A stretch of DNA of 64,000 nucleotides, taken from the NCBI GenBank assembly GCA_023229245.1, contig JALNZU010000001.1:186001-250000 (forward strand), written 5' to 3'. Of the stretch, positions 35,743 to 45,171 are shown piece by piece. Positions within the stretch are counted from its first letter, which is position 1. The number at the start of each line of letters is the position of its first letter. The position numbers and the translations under genes were made by a program. The DNA comes from Bacteroidales bacterium (GTDB taxonomy: Bacteria; Bacteroidota; Bacteroidia; Bacteroidales; F082). Under the pieces are notes generated by a model. It made no database searches, had not been told where the DNA came from, and saw only the letters and a list, made by a program, of their open reading frames with translations.

Positions 35743-38337
35743 ATGATGAATCTGAATCAATTTACACATAAATCACGTCAGGCTATTGAAGCGGCCACTA
35801 ATATAGCCAGTTCCAACGGTCATCAGGCTATTGAGAACAGCCATCTGCTGATGGCTTTGCTACAAATAGACGAGCAACTCATACCCAATTTGATTCGTAA
35901 ATCGGGAATTTCACTGGATATCATAAACAAGGCCTTACAACAAAATCTTGCATCTTTGGGCAAGGTTAGTGGTGGAGAGCATTATTTCTCACAAGAAACC
36001 CTGAACACATTAAAACAGGCGATAGAGCTTGCAAAAGAGTTCAACGACACTTATGTTGCATTAGATATTTTATTTCTTGCAATTTTTGACACTTCAGGAA
36101 CCACGTCTCGCATGCTTAAAGACGGAGGTCTCAACCGCAATGCGTTAGTCGAATCTATCCGTGAGTTGCGTAAAGGCAGTAGTGCTACTACTCCGTTGGC
36201 TGAACAAAGCTATGATTCATTACAGCGTTATGCCCGCAATTTGAATGAAATGGCCAAAGCAGGCAAATTAGATCCGGTGATAGGTCGTGATGAAGAAACC
36301 CGCCGGGTACTTCAAATTTTGTCGCGACGTACCAAAAACAATCCTATACTGATAGGTGAACCAGGGGTAGGCAAAACTGCCATAGCTGAGGGATTAGCAC
36401 ATCGAATAGTGAATGGTGATGTACCCGAAAACCTAAAAAGCAAACAAGTGTTTTCTTTAGATATGGGTGCTTTGATTGCCGGTGCTATGTATAAAGGTGA
36501 GTTTGAGGAACGGCTGAAAAATGTCATACGCGAAGTGATTGAAAGTGAAGGAGAAGTGATCCTCTTCATTGACGAGATACACACCTTGGTTGGAGCGGGT
36601 AAAGGTGAGGGAGCTATGGATGCCGCCAATATTCTCAAACCGGCATTAGCCAGAGGCGAATTACGGGCTATAGGAGCAACAACACTAAAGGAATATCAAA
36701 AGTATTTTGAAAAAGATAAGGCCTTAGAAAGAAGGTTTCAAATTGTCATAGTGGATGAACCAGCCATCCCCGACGCTATCTCAATACTGAGAGGGTTGAA
36801 AGAAAGGTATGAAAGCCATCATCAGGTGCGTATCCTTGACGAAGCAATAGTTGCTGCCGTAGAACTCTCACATAGGTATATAGCCGACCGGTTTTTACCC
36901 GATAAAGCTATAGATCTAATGGATGAAGCGGCTTCCAGATTACGATTAGAGATCAATTCGCTACCGGAAGAGCTTGAGGTTATAGATAGAAGGATCAGGC
37001 AGTTGGAGATAGAACGGGAAGCAATACGCCGTGAAAACGATCTATCAAAATTAGACCATATCAATAAAGAGCTATCGGAACTCAACGAAGAAGGAGCACG
37101 GCTGCGTGCTCAATGGGAGGCAGAAAAAAATTGCGTGAATAGCATACAGCAACAAAAAAAGATAATAGAAACATATAAATTAGAAGCAGAACAAGCCGAA
37201 AGGGAAGGCGATTATGGAAAGGTAGCCGAGATACGATATGGTCGCATAAGAGATGCAGAACAACAAATTGAAAAAGAAAAAGTAAAATTACTTGAGTTGC
37301 AGGCCGATCAACCTATGATCAATGAGGAGATAGGCGCAGAAGAAATTGCAGAGATCGTTTCCCGTTGGACAGGTATTCCGGTAAGCAAGATGCTTCAGAG
37401 TGAGCGAGATAAATTGCTGCAATTAGAAGGGCATCTGCATGAAAGAGTTGTAGGACAAGACGATGCCATCACAGCTGTTGCCGATGCCATACGCCGTAGC
37501 AGAGCGGGACTACAAGACGAGAAACGGCCTATAGGCTCGTTCATTTTCTTAGGCACTACAGGAGTCGGAAAAACAGAATTAGCAAAAGCATTGGCCGAGT
37601 TTCTTTTCGACAATGAGCAGGCTATGATACGCATTGATATGTCAGAATATCAGGAGAGACACAGTGTTTCACGACTTATTGGAGCACCTCCCGGATATGT
37701 GGGATACGATGAAAGCGGCCAACTGACCGAAGCCATACGCCGAAAACCATATGCAGTTGTTTTGCTTGACGAAATAGAAAAAGCACATCCCGATGTGTTT
37801 AATATCCTATTGCAGGTTTTAGATGACGGCAGGCTGACCGACAACAAAGGTCGGACAGTTGATTTTCGAAACACCATAGTGATCATGACATCTAATATAG
37901 GCTCTATGCTCATACAAGAAACATTGGGAAACACAGCACACCAGTCGAATACTACTCTTTTTGAGGATACACGAAATAAGGTATTTCAATTGCTGAAGAC
38001 ACAAGTACAGCCTGAGTTTCTCAATCGTATTGACGACATCATCATGTTCCATCCATTGAGCAAAGAACAGATTTTTGAAATAGTGCGTCTTCAGTTTAAT
38101 CAGTTGAAGCAAATGCTCGAAAAAAACGGATTTACTGTAGATATCAGTCAAGCTGCCTTACAGTTGATCGCTGAGGCCGGATTCGATCCTCAATACGGTG
38201 CAAGGCCAGTGAAACGGGCTATGCAACGCTTGTTGCTGAATGAATTATCGAAAAAAATACTTGCCGGAGACATTCAAAAAGACAAACCAGTTCGTATTGA
38301 TAAAGAAAATGAGCATCTTGTCTTTCGACAGAATTAA
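35743..38337 (+). CDS. clpB: ATP-dependent disaggregase ClpB
   Basis: ClpB is the Hsp100 unfoldase that, with DnaK, resolubilises aggregated proteins. The 864-residue form has a Clp N-domain beginning NLNQFTHKSRQAI. The first AAA+ module has Walker A GEPGVGKT at 205-212, the coiled-coil middle domain lies at about 400-520, and the second AAA+ module has GTTGVGKT at 604-611. ATG codons at 35743 and 35746 are both possible starts. It is probably monocistronic. Confidence 0.96.
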   Translation: MMNLNQFTHKSRQAIEAATNIASSNGHQAIENSHLLMALLQIDEQLIPNLIRKSGISLDIINKALQQNLASLGKVSGGEHYFSQETLNTLKQAIELAKEFNDTYVALDILFLAIFDTSGTTSRMLKDGGLNRNALVESIRELRKGSSATTPLAEQSYDSLQRYARNLNEMAKAGKLDPVIGRDEETRRVLQILSRRTKNNPILIGEPGVGKTAIAEGLAHRIVNGDVPENLKSKQVFSLDMGALIAGAMYKGEFEERLKNVIREVIESEGEVILFIDEIHTLVGAGKGEGAMDAANILKPALARGELRAIGATTLKEYQKYFEKDKALERRFQIVIVDEPAIPDAISILRGLKERYESHHQVRILDEAIVAAVELSHRYIADRFLPDKAIDLMDEAASRLRLEINSLPEELEVIDRRIRQLEIEREAIRRENDLSKLDHINKELSELNEEGARLRAQWEAEKNCVNSIQQQKKIIETYKLEAEQAEREGDYGKVAEIRYGRIRDAEQQIEKEKVKLLELQADQPMINEEIGAEEIAEIVSRWTGIPVSKMLQSERDKLLQLEGHLHERVVGQDDAITAVADAIRRSRAGLQDEKRPIGSFIFLGTTGVGKTELAKALAEFLFDNEQAMIRIDMSEYQERHSVSRLIGAPPGYVGYDESGQLTEAIRRKPYAVVLLDEIEKAHPDVFNILLQVLDDGRLTDNKGRTVDFRNTIVIMTSNIGSMLIQETLGNTAHQSNTTLFEDTRNKVFQLLKTQVQPEFLNRIDDIIMFHPLSKEQIFEIVRLQFNQLKQMLEKNGFTVDISQAALQLIAEAGFDPQYGARPVKRAMQRLLLNELSKKILAGDIQKDKPVRIDKENEHLVFRQN

Positions 38338-38356
38338 CGCATGCTACGGTATATTT

Positions 38357-38364
38357 TACTTTTG
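38357..38364 (+). promoter_or_regulatory. Putative -7 box for rsmE
   Basis: TACTTTTG lies 41 bases before the ATG at 38406. The in-frame TTG at 38388 is less likely because family members begin MHL. Confidence 0.5.
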
Positions 38365-38405
38365 CCCGACAGATTTTTTACCGTATTTTGTACAAAACTT
38401 TTAGC

Positions 38406-39122
38406 ATGCATCTCACCTATTTACCGAACGCTCATTTAGGTTTGTGTGTATTATCGGAAGAGGAGTCGGCTCATTGCGTGAAAGTATTGCGGTTGCAAGT
38501 TGGGTCTGCCCTGTTGGTAACCAACGGGCAAGGTACTTTGTTTCATGCCGTACTGACGGAAGCACATCCAAAAAAGGCAGTCATACTTCTCAAGGAAGTA
38601 GTACAGGACACACCAAATGAATCCTTTGAAATCCATATTGCCATTGCACCCACAAAAAATATTGAGCGGATAGAATGGTTCATTGAAAAGGCTGTAGAGA
38701 TCGGTATCCATCGGGTGAGTTTATTCACAAGTTTTCACTCTGAACGTAAGCAGGTAAGGATTGACCGGTTGGAAAAGATCAGTATAGCAGCGATGAAGCA
38801 GTCAATGAAATTATTTGCACCAAAAATTGAACCTCTTATTACGTTTGATGAGTTTCTAAAACTATCTGTTCATGGACAGAGATTCATTGCTTATATCGAT
38901 GAACAACCTTTACCTCTATTAGCGCAAAAGTTAAGTCCACAGAGCAATTGTACTATCCTTATCGGACCTGAGGGTGACTTCAGCAAAGACGAGATTGCAC
39001 TGGCTATTGCAAAGGGATATCAGCCAATAAGTTTGGGGAAGGCTCGTTTAAGAACAGAGACAGCCGGGCTGATCGCCTGTGCAACAGTCCACTTTATAAA
39101 TCAATATCATGAAAAAGTTTAA
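38406..39122 (+). CDS. rsmE: 16S rRNA (uracil1498-N3)-methyltransferase
   Basis: RsmE methylates U1498 of 16S rRNA with S-adenosylmethionine in the decoding center. The 238-residue protein has the N-terminal PUA-like part with HCVKVLRLQVGSALLVTNG. The SPOUT-knot C-terminal part has ERIEWFIEKAVEIGIHRV, TILIGPEGDFSKDEI and LGKARLRTETAG. Its 3' end overlaps the DUF4159 gene by 14 bases. Confidence 0.94.
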   Translation: MHLTYLPNAHLGLCVLSEEESAHCVKVLRLQVGSALLVTNGQGTLFHAVLTEAHPKKAVILLKEVVQDTPNESFEIHIAIAPTKNIERIEWFIEKAVEIGIHRVSLFTSFHSERKQVRIDRLEKISIAAMKQSMKLFAPKIEPLITFDEFLKLSVHGQRFIAYIDEQPLPLLAQKLSPQSNCTILIGPEGDFSKDEIALAIAKGYQPISLGKARLRTETAGLIACATVHFINQYHEKV

Positions 39123-39771
39123 ACAGCTGATTTTTTGTGTACTAATGTTTGCCACTTCATCAGTAATTGCGCAGAGCGATGTACAGATTGCATTGTTAAA
39201 ATATCGCGGTGGAGGTGATTGGTATGCCAATCCTACTTCCTTACCTAATTTAGTTGCTTTTGCCAACGAGCATCTTAACACTAATATACGGCCGGAGATA
39301 GCGACAGTGGAAACAGGCAGTCCGCAAATCTTCAACTACCCTTTTGTGCATATGACCGGACATGGCAATGTGCTTTTCGATGCACATGAAGCCCAAAACC
39401 TGAGGAATTATTTAATAGGAGGCGGGTTTTTACATATAGACGACAACTATGGAATGGATCCTTTTGTCAGGCCTCAGATGAAGAAAGTCTTTCCCGAGTT
39501 GGATTTTGTTGAATTACCTTCTACCCATGAGATTTACAATCAAAGGTTTTATTTTCCCAACGGATTGCCTAAGATACATGAGCATGATGGCAAGCCGGCA
39601 CAAGGGTTTGGCTTATTCTGGGAAGGGCGTTTGGTATGCTTCTACACCTATGAATGCGACTTAGGCGACGGATGGGAAGACCAGGCTGTACATAACAATT
39701 CGGAAGAAACCCGACTGAAAGCATTACGAATGGGTGCCAACCTTTTACAATACGTTTTCACACGCGAATAA
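39109..39771 (+). CDS. DUF4159 secreted protein
   Basis: This 220-residue protein has a signal peptide ending VIAQS, then the DUF4159 body: IALLKYRGGGDWYAN, FVHMTGHGNVLF, GGGFLHIDDNYGMD, STHEIYNQRFYF and LVCFYTYECDLGDGWED. The fold is thought to be related to glutamine-amidotransferase-like domains, with no proven activity. It overlaps rsmE and ends 3 bases from the convergent S9 peptidase gene. Confidence 0.88.
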   Translation: MKKFKQLIFCVLMFATSSVIAQSDVQIALLKYRGGGDWYANPTSLPNLVAFANEHLNTNIRPEIATVETGSPQIFNYPFVHMTGHGNVLFDAHEAQNLRNYLIGGGFLHIDDNYGMDPFVRPQMKKVFPELDFVELPSTHEIYNQRFYFPNGLPKIHEHDGKPAQGFGLFWEGRLVCFYTYECDLGDGWEDQAVHNNSEETRLKALRMGANLLQYVFTRE

Positions 39772-39773
39772 AT

Positions 39774-40835
39774 TTATTTTCGAGGATAGTAAGCTGCCCG
39801 ATTAATCTCCTTCACGGATGTAATAGGCCGGGAAGGCTTTAAGTATTTGGCTAAATGTGCATAAATCTTCACCCGTATTTGCTTGGCTAACCGGCTGTCA
39901 ATACGATCAAACGAATGGCCGCCAGGTGCATCTTCAAATATTTCGTATTCAAATTTTTTTCCTTCTGCCTTTAAAGCTCTTATCAGGTGTTCCACTTCCA
40001 GCACATTCACGTCGTCATCATTGGTAGTGGTATGGATCATCAATGGGGTTTGCAGTTTGTGTGCATGCCAGACTGGCGATCGTTTTCTGTATTCAGCTAT
40101 ATTATCATGGGCTGAGGCGCCAATATGATAATCGGCTTCAAACAAGTCTCGGTAATACTGCTGCATATATCCCATACGTGCCACTAAATCGCTTACCGGT
40201 ACACCAGCAAAAGCCACCTGATACGCTTCCGGATGGTTGAAAATATTAAAAAGTGTGATCATGCCTCCATGACTCCAGCCTATAATACCAACTCGCTTAG
40301 GATCAACCATTTCATACTCTTCCACCATATAGTTTCTGCATGCAAACACATCTTCATTTTCAAGACCGCCATAATCAATTTCCTTATAAAATCCTTCTCC
40401 ATATCCTGTACTACCTCTGTACTCCGGCGCTGCAACTATGTATTGCTGGGCAATCAGTTCGCGTATAATATGTGTGTGATAGGTAGTAAAATTGGCATGC
40501 ACTCCTCCATGTGGCAAAATAATAAGCGGATACTTCTTACCTTGCTCTAAGTCGGAAGGGATGAAGACATAGGCCCAGAATTTAACAGGATTAGCAGCAC
40601 CCATTGCAGCAGGATCAGGAATATTGGCCGGCGGAGGCCCATAGATAAAGACCTTATCAATAAAAGCCTGATCACCTATACGCTCGTACCATAATAAATC
40701 GTCCATGCGTTTTTCCAACATATCAATTCTATGACGCAGCCGATTATCCAATTGCTTTACCGGATCAACCTGTGCTATCACATTGATAGACATTAACAAC
40801 ATTACTACTATCAAAAAGTTCTTCAATTGTTTCAT
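39774..40835 (-). CDS. S9-family (prolyl oligopeptidase-like) serine peptidase
   Basis: A signal peptide ending NVIAQ precedes a 353-residue alpha/beta-hydrolase domain. The nucleophile is in GWSHGG, the acid is likely in the TNDDDV stretch, and the histidine is in GGHSF. The YRGSTGYGEGFYKEIDYGG segment is typical of S9 hydrolase domains. The usual N-terminal beta propeller is absent, so it is a compact form, possibly a periplasmic peptidase or esterase. It has its own -7 box. Confidence 0.88.
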   Translation of the reverse strand: MKQLKNFLIVVMLLMSINVIAQVDPVKQLDNRLRHRIDMLEKRMDDLLWYERIGDQAFIDKVFIYGPPPANIPDPAAMGAANPVKFWAYVFIPSDLEQGKKYPLIILPHGGVHANFTTYHTHIIRELIAQQYIVAAPEYRGSTGYGEGFYKEIDYGGLENEDVFACRNYMVEEYEMVDPKRVGIIGWSHGGMITLFNIFNHPEAYQVAFAGVPVSDLVARMGYMQQYYRDLFEADYHIGASAHDNIAEYRKRSPVWHAHKLQTPLMIHTTTNDDDVNVLEVEHLIRALKAEGKKFEYEIFEDAPGGHSFDRIDSRLAKQIRVKIYAHLAKYLKPSRPITSVKEINRAAYYPRK

Positions 40836-40857
40836 AGTTAGCTTTCTTTAGTTCACA

Positions 40858-40865
40858 CAAATATA
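40858..40865 (-). promoter_or_regulatory. Putative -7 box for the S9 peptidase gene
   Basis: On the minus strand this reads TATATTTG, 22 bases before the ATG. Confidence 0.5.
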
Positions 40866-40928
40866 CATAAGAAAATCAGGTCTGCCTTATATAAACAGGC
40901 AACTCTTTTCCTGAAGTGATACAGTATT

Positions 40929-42353
40929 TTATTGAGGAAAAAACTCATCTTTGAAGTTCAGGAGATATAATTTTTTTGTTGCACGGGTAACTGCTGTATA
41001 CAGCCATCTCAAATAGGATATGTCAATATTTTCAGTCTGATATATTCCGGCATCTAAAAACACAACAGGCCATTGTCCTCCTTGTGTTTTATGGCAGGTC
41101 ATTGCATATGCGAATTTCACTTGTAGTGCATTGTAGTAGGGGTTTGATCGTATTTTTGAAATTCGTTTTGATCTGGGTGTTATATGTGCATATTCTTCTT
41201 CTATAGCTACAAACAGCCGGTTAGTTTCCTTCCTTCCTAAGGCAGCTGTTTCAGTAGCCAGGCTTTCCAATATGATGATCGTATCAAAATCAATCTGATC
41301 ATCTGTTTCGGTAAAGCTCATACTCACATGTGCGAAATGAAAGCCATAAATATTTTCAATCTTATTTATCCGTTTGATTTCAAAAATATCTCCGTTAGCG
41401 ATAAATCCGGCTTGTTCGGTTTCTTCCAACCAATAGTAGTTATTTTTAACTGCCATGATAAGGTCACCGGAAGCTATTTCGGAATCCATACCAAGTATAT
41501 GCTGTCGGATTGCCTGATTATATCTGTTAGCTGTCTTGTTGGAGCGACATATTATAACGGCATCTCCAAAATTACGAGCTGCAAATGCGTCATAGAGTTG
41601 TTCTTCTAATTGTACCGGATCGGTTGTTTCTATATCTGAAAACTGCTGTATCTGAAAAAGGGGTAGGTTAGCTTTTCCTTGTTGCAACTGCGTGCGTATA
41701 GTAGTTGCATTAAACAATATACCCGAGTCAAGTGCTTGCCGCATCACTTCGTACAGCTCATAAGTTGCTGCAGTTACCTGATAGCTTGTCTTGAGATAAT
41801 TCACATCAAGAGCAGGGCTTAGCTCCATACCAACGGGTGGAAGTTGTGCCTGATCGCCTATTAGCAGCAATCGACAGCCATCGCCTTGTGCAACAAAATA
41901 CATCAGATCGTCTAAAAGATTACGCCCTTTGATCTCATCGGAATGGGTAGAGAAACCGGCTATCATCGAGGCTTCATCTATCACAAAGAGTGTATTCTTC
42001 AGCTTGTTTTGCACTAAGACCGATTTGTACAGCCCATCGGGAGTATAGCTGTGCAAATAAATCCTACGATGTATTGTATATGCCTGCATACCCGTATATT
42101 GACTAAGTACTTTGGCAGCTCTACCAGTAGGAGCCATGAGTATCACCCGCATATTCAACACCGGTGCCACTTTAACAATGGCATTTACTAATGTTGTTTT
42201 TCCGGTACCTGCATATCCTCTTAGCAAATACAGCGGCAGTGGCTTTTTGCTAAGTAAAAATGCCGTAAGATGGCGCAACACCCGTTGTTGCCCCTGTGTT
42301 GGTTCAAATCCAAAAGACTGATATAATCTACTGTACAGCAGGCTGTTATCCAT
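40929..42353 (-). CDS. RecD-like AAA ATPase / superfamily 1 DNA helicase
   Basis: The 474-residue protein has Walker A GYAGTGKTTL (near residue 50), Walker B LFVIDEASMI, GDQAQLPPV, a C-terminal UvrD-like segment CHKTQGGQWPVVFLDAG and the arginine-finger motif LYTAVTRATKKLYLL. This is the short RecD2-type helicase common in Bacteroidota. It likely unwinds or processes DNA ends or replication-linked duplexes. Its ATG overlaps the tamL stop (TGATG), implying coupled translation with an outer-membrane gene. Confidence 0.9.
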   Translation of the reverse strand: MDNSLLYSRLYQSFGFEPTQGQQRVLRHLTAFLLSKKPLPLYLLRGYAGTGKTTLVNAIVKVAPVLNMRVILMAPTGRAAKVLSQYTGMQAYTIHRRIYLHSYTPDGLYKSVLVQNKLKNTLFVIDEASMIAGFSTHSDEIKGRNLLDDLMYFVAQGDGCRLLLIGDQAQLPPVGMELSPALDVNYLKTSYQVTAATYELYEVMRQALDSGILFNATTIRTQLQQGKANLPLFQIQQFSDIETTDPVQLEEQLYDAFAARNFGDAVIICRSNKTANRYNQAIRQHILGMDSEIASGDLIMAVKNNYYWLEETEQAGFIANGDIFEIKRINKIENIYGFHFAHVSMSFTETDDQIDFDTIIILESLATETAALGRKETNRLFVAIEEEYAHITPRSKRISKIRSNPYYNALQVKFAYAMTCHKTQGGQWPVVFLDAGIYQTENIDISYLRWLYTAVTRATKKLYLLNFKDEFFPQ

Positions 42354-44752
42354 CAGAAAGGGTATCCTATGCCAAAGTTCCAGACAAAATTATTCAATCG
42401 GATCTGATCAAGCATCCATCTATCTGATCCTGATCTGGCCGGATCGCGTATAGGTGTAGCCGCATCAAGCCGAAACACAAAAAACGAAAAGTCAAAACGA
42501 AATCCTATACCAGCATCAACAGCTAAATCCTGATAAAAGCTATCTAATTTGAACACTCCGTTAGGATATGTTTCCCTTTGTCGTAATGTCCAGATATTTC
42601 CCACATCAACAAACACAGCACCTTTCAGATAATCATAAATAGGGAAGCGGTATTCGGCATTAAATTCCAATTGAATATCGCCTATGCGTTCGATCATGAC
42701 AGGATCGGAAAAAGAGCCTGGGCCAAGCTGTCGATACTGCCATCCACGCATTCCATTAGCACCTCCGGCATAAAAACTACGTTCAAAAGGCATTTCAGTA
42801 GAATTTCCATATGAGAAACCTATCCCGATCAAGCTACGAAAGGCTAAACGGTTTTCCTTGCTCAACACCCTATAATAGCGAAAATCCTGATCGAAGCGTA
42901 AAAACTGCGCATAGCGAATCCCGAATAATTCTTGGTAATTCCCTTGATTGGTAAACAGGGAGGTACCATCAATCAGCGAAAGAAGATTGCCAGAGCTTTC
43001 CAGGTTGAGCCTGTAATAGAAGAAGTCTTTCAGTAAGTGGATATTCTGGTTATTAAACACAAACGAATACCTCATGCTTAGTATCAGATGATCAGAATAT
43101 TGGTCTCTGAACCGTTGATTGGATTGTTCGTTCAGGAAAGCCGCAAAACTTTCGGAAGGATTTACTTTAATACTACTGATATTAACAGGGCTTAGCTGAT
43201 GGGTAATTTGTTTATTGGCCATCCAGTCGTAGCCAAAAGTCAGTCGCAGCACTGTACGTTCATAGTATGTGCGGGTTTGCGAATTAATCCCAAGTGAGAT
43301 ATTACTACGTGGCTGGTATTCCTTAGTAAAATTTCTAAGATTGAAAAAGTTAAGAAATCTGGGAAAATAAATAGAAGCGTCAATACCTATTTCGCTGGTA
43401 TTAAAAAGCGATGTACTTGTTTCCCCTTGCTCTATATCGGTTAACACCAATCGTTGAGCTTCGTAACCGCCGTTGAGCCGTAACCGAAACATCTCTGCAC
43501 CTCTGAACAGGTTTTTATTGGTATAGGCTATGCTGCCACGCAAACCTAAATCACCGGCCGAGTTAGTACCTTCTACTTCAACGGTATAGGCATGAACCTG
43601 ACTTCGTTGAAGATATATATTACAATCTATCCAGTTATCCACTCCCTGTATTAGATTTTTTTTGCTTGCAATGGTATCAAAGCTGATATTTGAAGCCCGA
43701 AATATCTTTAAATTACCAAGTGCCTTATAAGTTTGTCTTAGTTTATACAAACTGAATGGGTCGTACTCATAGATTTGAATGACCTGATTGAAAATACCTC
43801 TTTTAATTCTGGGATTACCTTGGGTTAAAAAATACAAAGGCGATTGACGGTCTTTAGTATCCGTTCGTATAGTAACTGTGGATGTATCTATAGGTATATT
43901 ATTGATTATAAACGGGTTATGATTTGGAAATATCTGAACCTTCCGAATAAAATAGCGCTGATGTGGTTCTTCAACAAATTGAGCAGAGGCGGGGTCAAAT
44001 ATCCGGCGGTTCTCAACCATCATATTGAGGCGAATCGAATGCTGCGTTGTATTGCTGTCAGCTTCAAAATGGATATAATCTTTAGTAAAATAATAATATC
44101 CATTATTTTTCAAATAATTAGTAATACGATCACGCTCATTATCAATGGTGTATGCATTATACACATCACCTGCCTTTAATAAGGTAGCTGATTGTATCTC
44201 GCCGATAAACGCATGTATCGTACTGTCGGGTATGGAGTAAAGTATTTCTGAGATGCGATAAGGTTTAGGTACTTCTATCTGATAGGTGAGTTTGGCTATT
44301 TTATTATATTCAACCTGAAGTTTTGGAGTAACCGTATTACCGAAATAGCCTGTATTATCTAAATAGCGTTGCATTTGCATGCAAGCGTTGCCGGTCATAT
44401 ATGGGTCATAATATACCGGAGCTGTACCGAGGCGGTTATGCACCCATCTCCAGAATCGTTTTTCGGTTTTATGTTGGGTAACAAAATGTATCCACAATGC
44501 AGGCCGTATGCCAAAAAATCCACCATTAGGCTGTTGGGCATACAATACTGTCAGATCGGAATTGCTGAATGTGGTTTTGGAGGTTGACAGTTCGAGTTTA
44601 TTCTTTTTTAGCAGATACTTATCCGTTGGAATAAATCGTTTTCCGCTACATGAGGCTGTTCCAAACATGAGTCCTCCCAAAGCCATGCATACAGCCCAAT
44701 ACATGATTTTTTCAATACAGTTTGATGTATGCAGGGTAGGTGTTTTGGGCAT
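42353..44752 (-). CDS. tamL: Translocation and assembly module lipoprotein TamL (BamA/TamA family)
   Basis: TamL is the Bacteroidota lipoprotein form of TamA, an Omp85 outer-membrane protein thought to work with TamB in envelope assembly or lipid transport. From the ATG at 44752 the protein has 799 residues, with a lipoprotein signal ending FGTASC. POTRA-like repeats follow (about 100-430), then an Omp85 barrel with the conserved RSFYAGGANGMRGWQYRQLGPG segment, an EFNAEYRFP strand and the C-terminal NFVWNFGIGYPF. The frame continues upstream to 44893, but that part crosses the groES terminator. A tamB gene is not adjacent. Confidence 0.9.
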   Translation of the reverse strand: MPKTPTLHTSNCIEKIMYWAVCMALGGLMFGTASCSGKRFIPTDKYLLKKNKLELSTSKTTFSNSDLTVLYAQQPNGGFFGIRPALWIHFVTQHKTEKRFWRWVHNRLGTAPVYYDPYMTGNACMQMQRYLDNTGYFGNTVTPKLQVEYNKIAKLTYQIEVPKPYRISEILYSIPDSTIHAFIGEIQSATLLKAGDVYNAYTIDNERDRITNYLKNNGYYYFTKDYIHFEADSNTTQHSIRLNMMVENRRIFDPASAQFVEEPHQRYFIRKVQIFPNHNPFIINNIPIDTSTVTIRTDTKDRQSPLYFLTQGNPRIKRGIFNQVIQIYEYDPFSLYKLRQTYKALGNLKIFRASNISFDTIASKKNLIQGVDNWIDCNIYLQRSQVHAYTVEVEGTNSAGDLGLRGSIAYTNKNLFRGAEMFRLRLNGGYEAQRLVLTDIEQGETSTSLFNTSEIGIDASIYFPRFLNFFNLRNFTKEYQPRSNISLGINSQTRTYYERTVLRLTFGYDWMANKQITHQLSPVNISSIKVNPSESFAAFLNEQSNQRFRDQYSDHLILSMRYSFVFNNQNIHLLKDFFYYRLNLESSGNLLSLIDGTSLFTNQGNYQELFGIRYAQFLRFDQDFRYYRVLSKENRLAFRSLIGIGFSYGNSTEMPFERSFYAGGANGMRGWQYRQLGPGSFSDPVMIERIGDIQLEFNAEYRFPIYDYLKGAVFVDVGNIWTLRQRETYPNGVFKLDSFYQDLAVDAGIGFRFDFSFFVFRLDAATPIRDPARSGSDRWMLDQIRLNNFVWNFGIGYPF

Positions 44753-44780
44753 TGCTTGCAACAAATGAGATAATAGAGTA

Positions 44781-44788
44781 CAAATGTA
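44781..44788 (-). promoter_or_regulatory. Putative -7 box for tamL; fixes its start
   Basis: On the minus strand this reads TACATTTG, 28 bases before the ATG at 44752, and separates tamL from groES. Confidence 0.55.
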
Positions 44789-44830
44789 GGCTTTTTGTAC
44801 TGCTTTACAGCAGTAGCCACGTATAAGATC

Positions 44831-44862
44831 AAAAAAAACCGGCACTGAAGTACCGGTTTTTT
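44831..44862 (-). terminator. Rho-independent terminator of the Trx/Grx-groES operon
   Basis: AAAACCGG (44835-44842) pairs with CCGGTTTT (44853-44860) just after the groES stop; the minus strand has a T-run on the exit side. Confidence 0.85.
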
Positions 44863-44870
44863 GGATGAGC

Positions 44871-45158
44871 TTATATTTGTTCTGTCTCCACAACTTTTGC
44901 TAATAGATCGGCATAGGGAATGATCAATAATTTTTTCCCTTCATATTCTATCTCGGTTCCGGAATATTTTTTAAAGAGTACGGCATCGCCTACACTGATA
45001 GCAGGGTTTTCGATAGTCCCAATAGCCAGTATCTTAGCTATCTGAGGTTTTTCTTTTGCTGTATCGGGAATAATCAGGCCGGAGGCAGTTCGCTGCTCGG
45101 CTTTTTCTTCACTTAGATCAAGGATGACGTTTTCGTGTAACGGTTGTAATTCTTTCAT
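44871..45158 (-). CDS. groES: GroES-family co-chaperonin without adjacent groEL
   Basis: The 95-residue protein has the GroES fold: LQPLHENVILDL, the mobile loop EQRTASGLIIPDTA (about 21-34) that docks on GroEL, and YEGKKLLIIPYADLLAKV at the end. GroES caps GroEL during folding. Here it follows a thioredoxin/glutaredoxin gene by 13 bases and is closed by a terminator, with no groEL nearby. It may be a second, specialised GroES; whether a canonical groESL operon exists elsewhere cannot be seen. Confidence 0.88.
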   Translation of the reverse strand: MKELQPLHENVILDLSEEKAEQRTASGLIIPDTAKEKPQIAKILAIGTIENPAISVGDAVLFKKYSGTEIEYEGKKLLIIPYADLLAKVVETEQI

Positions 45159-45171
45159 GGCTTAGAAATAT

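Noticed and set aside
44753..44893. Longer N-terminus for tamL
   Set aside because: It runs through the groES terminator and the tamL -7 box, and the shorter form has a proper lipoprotein signal.
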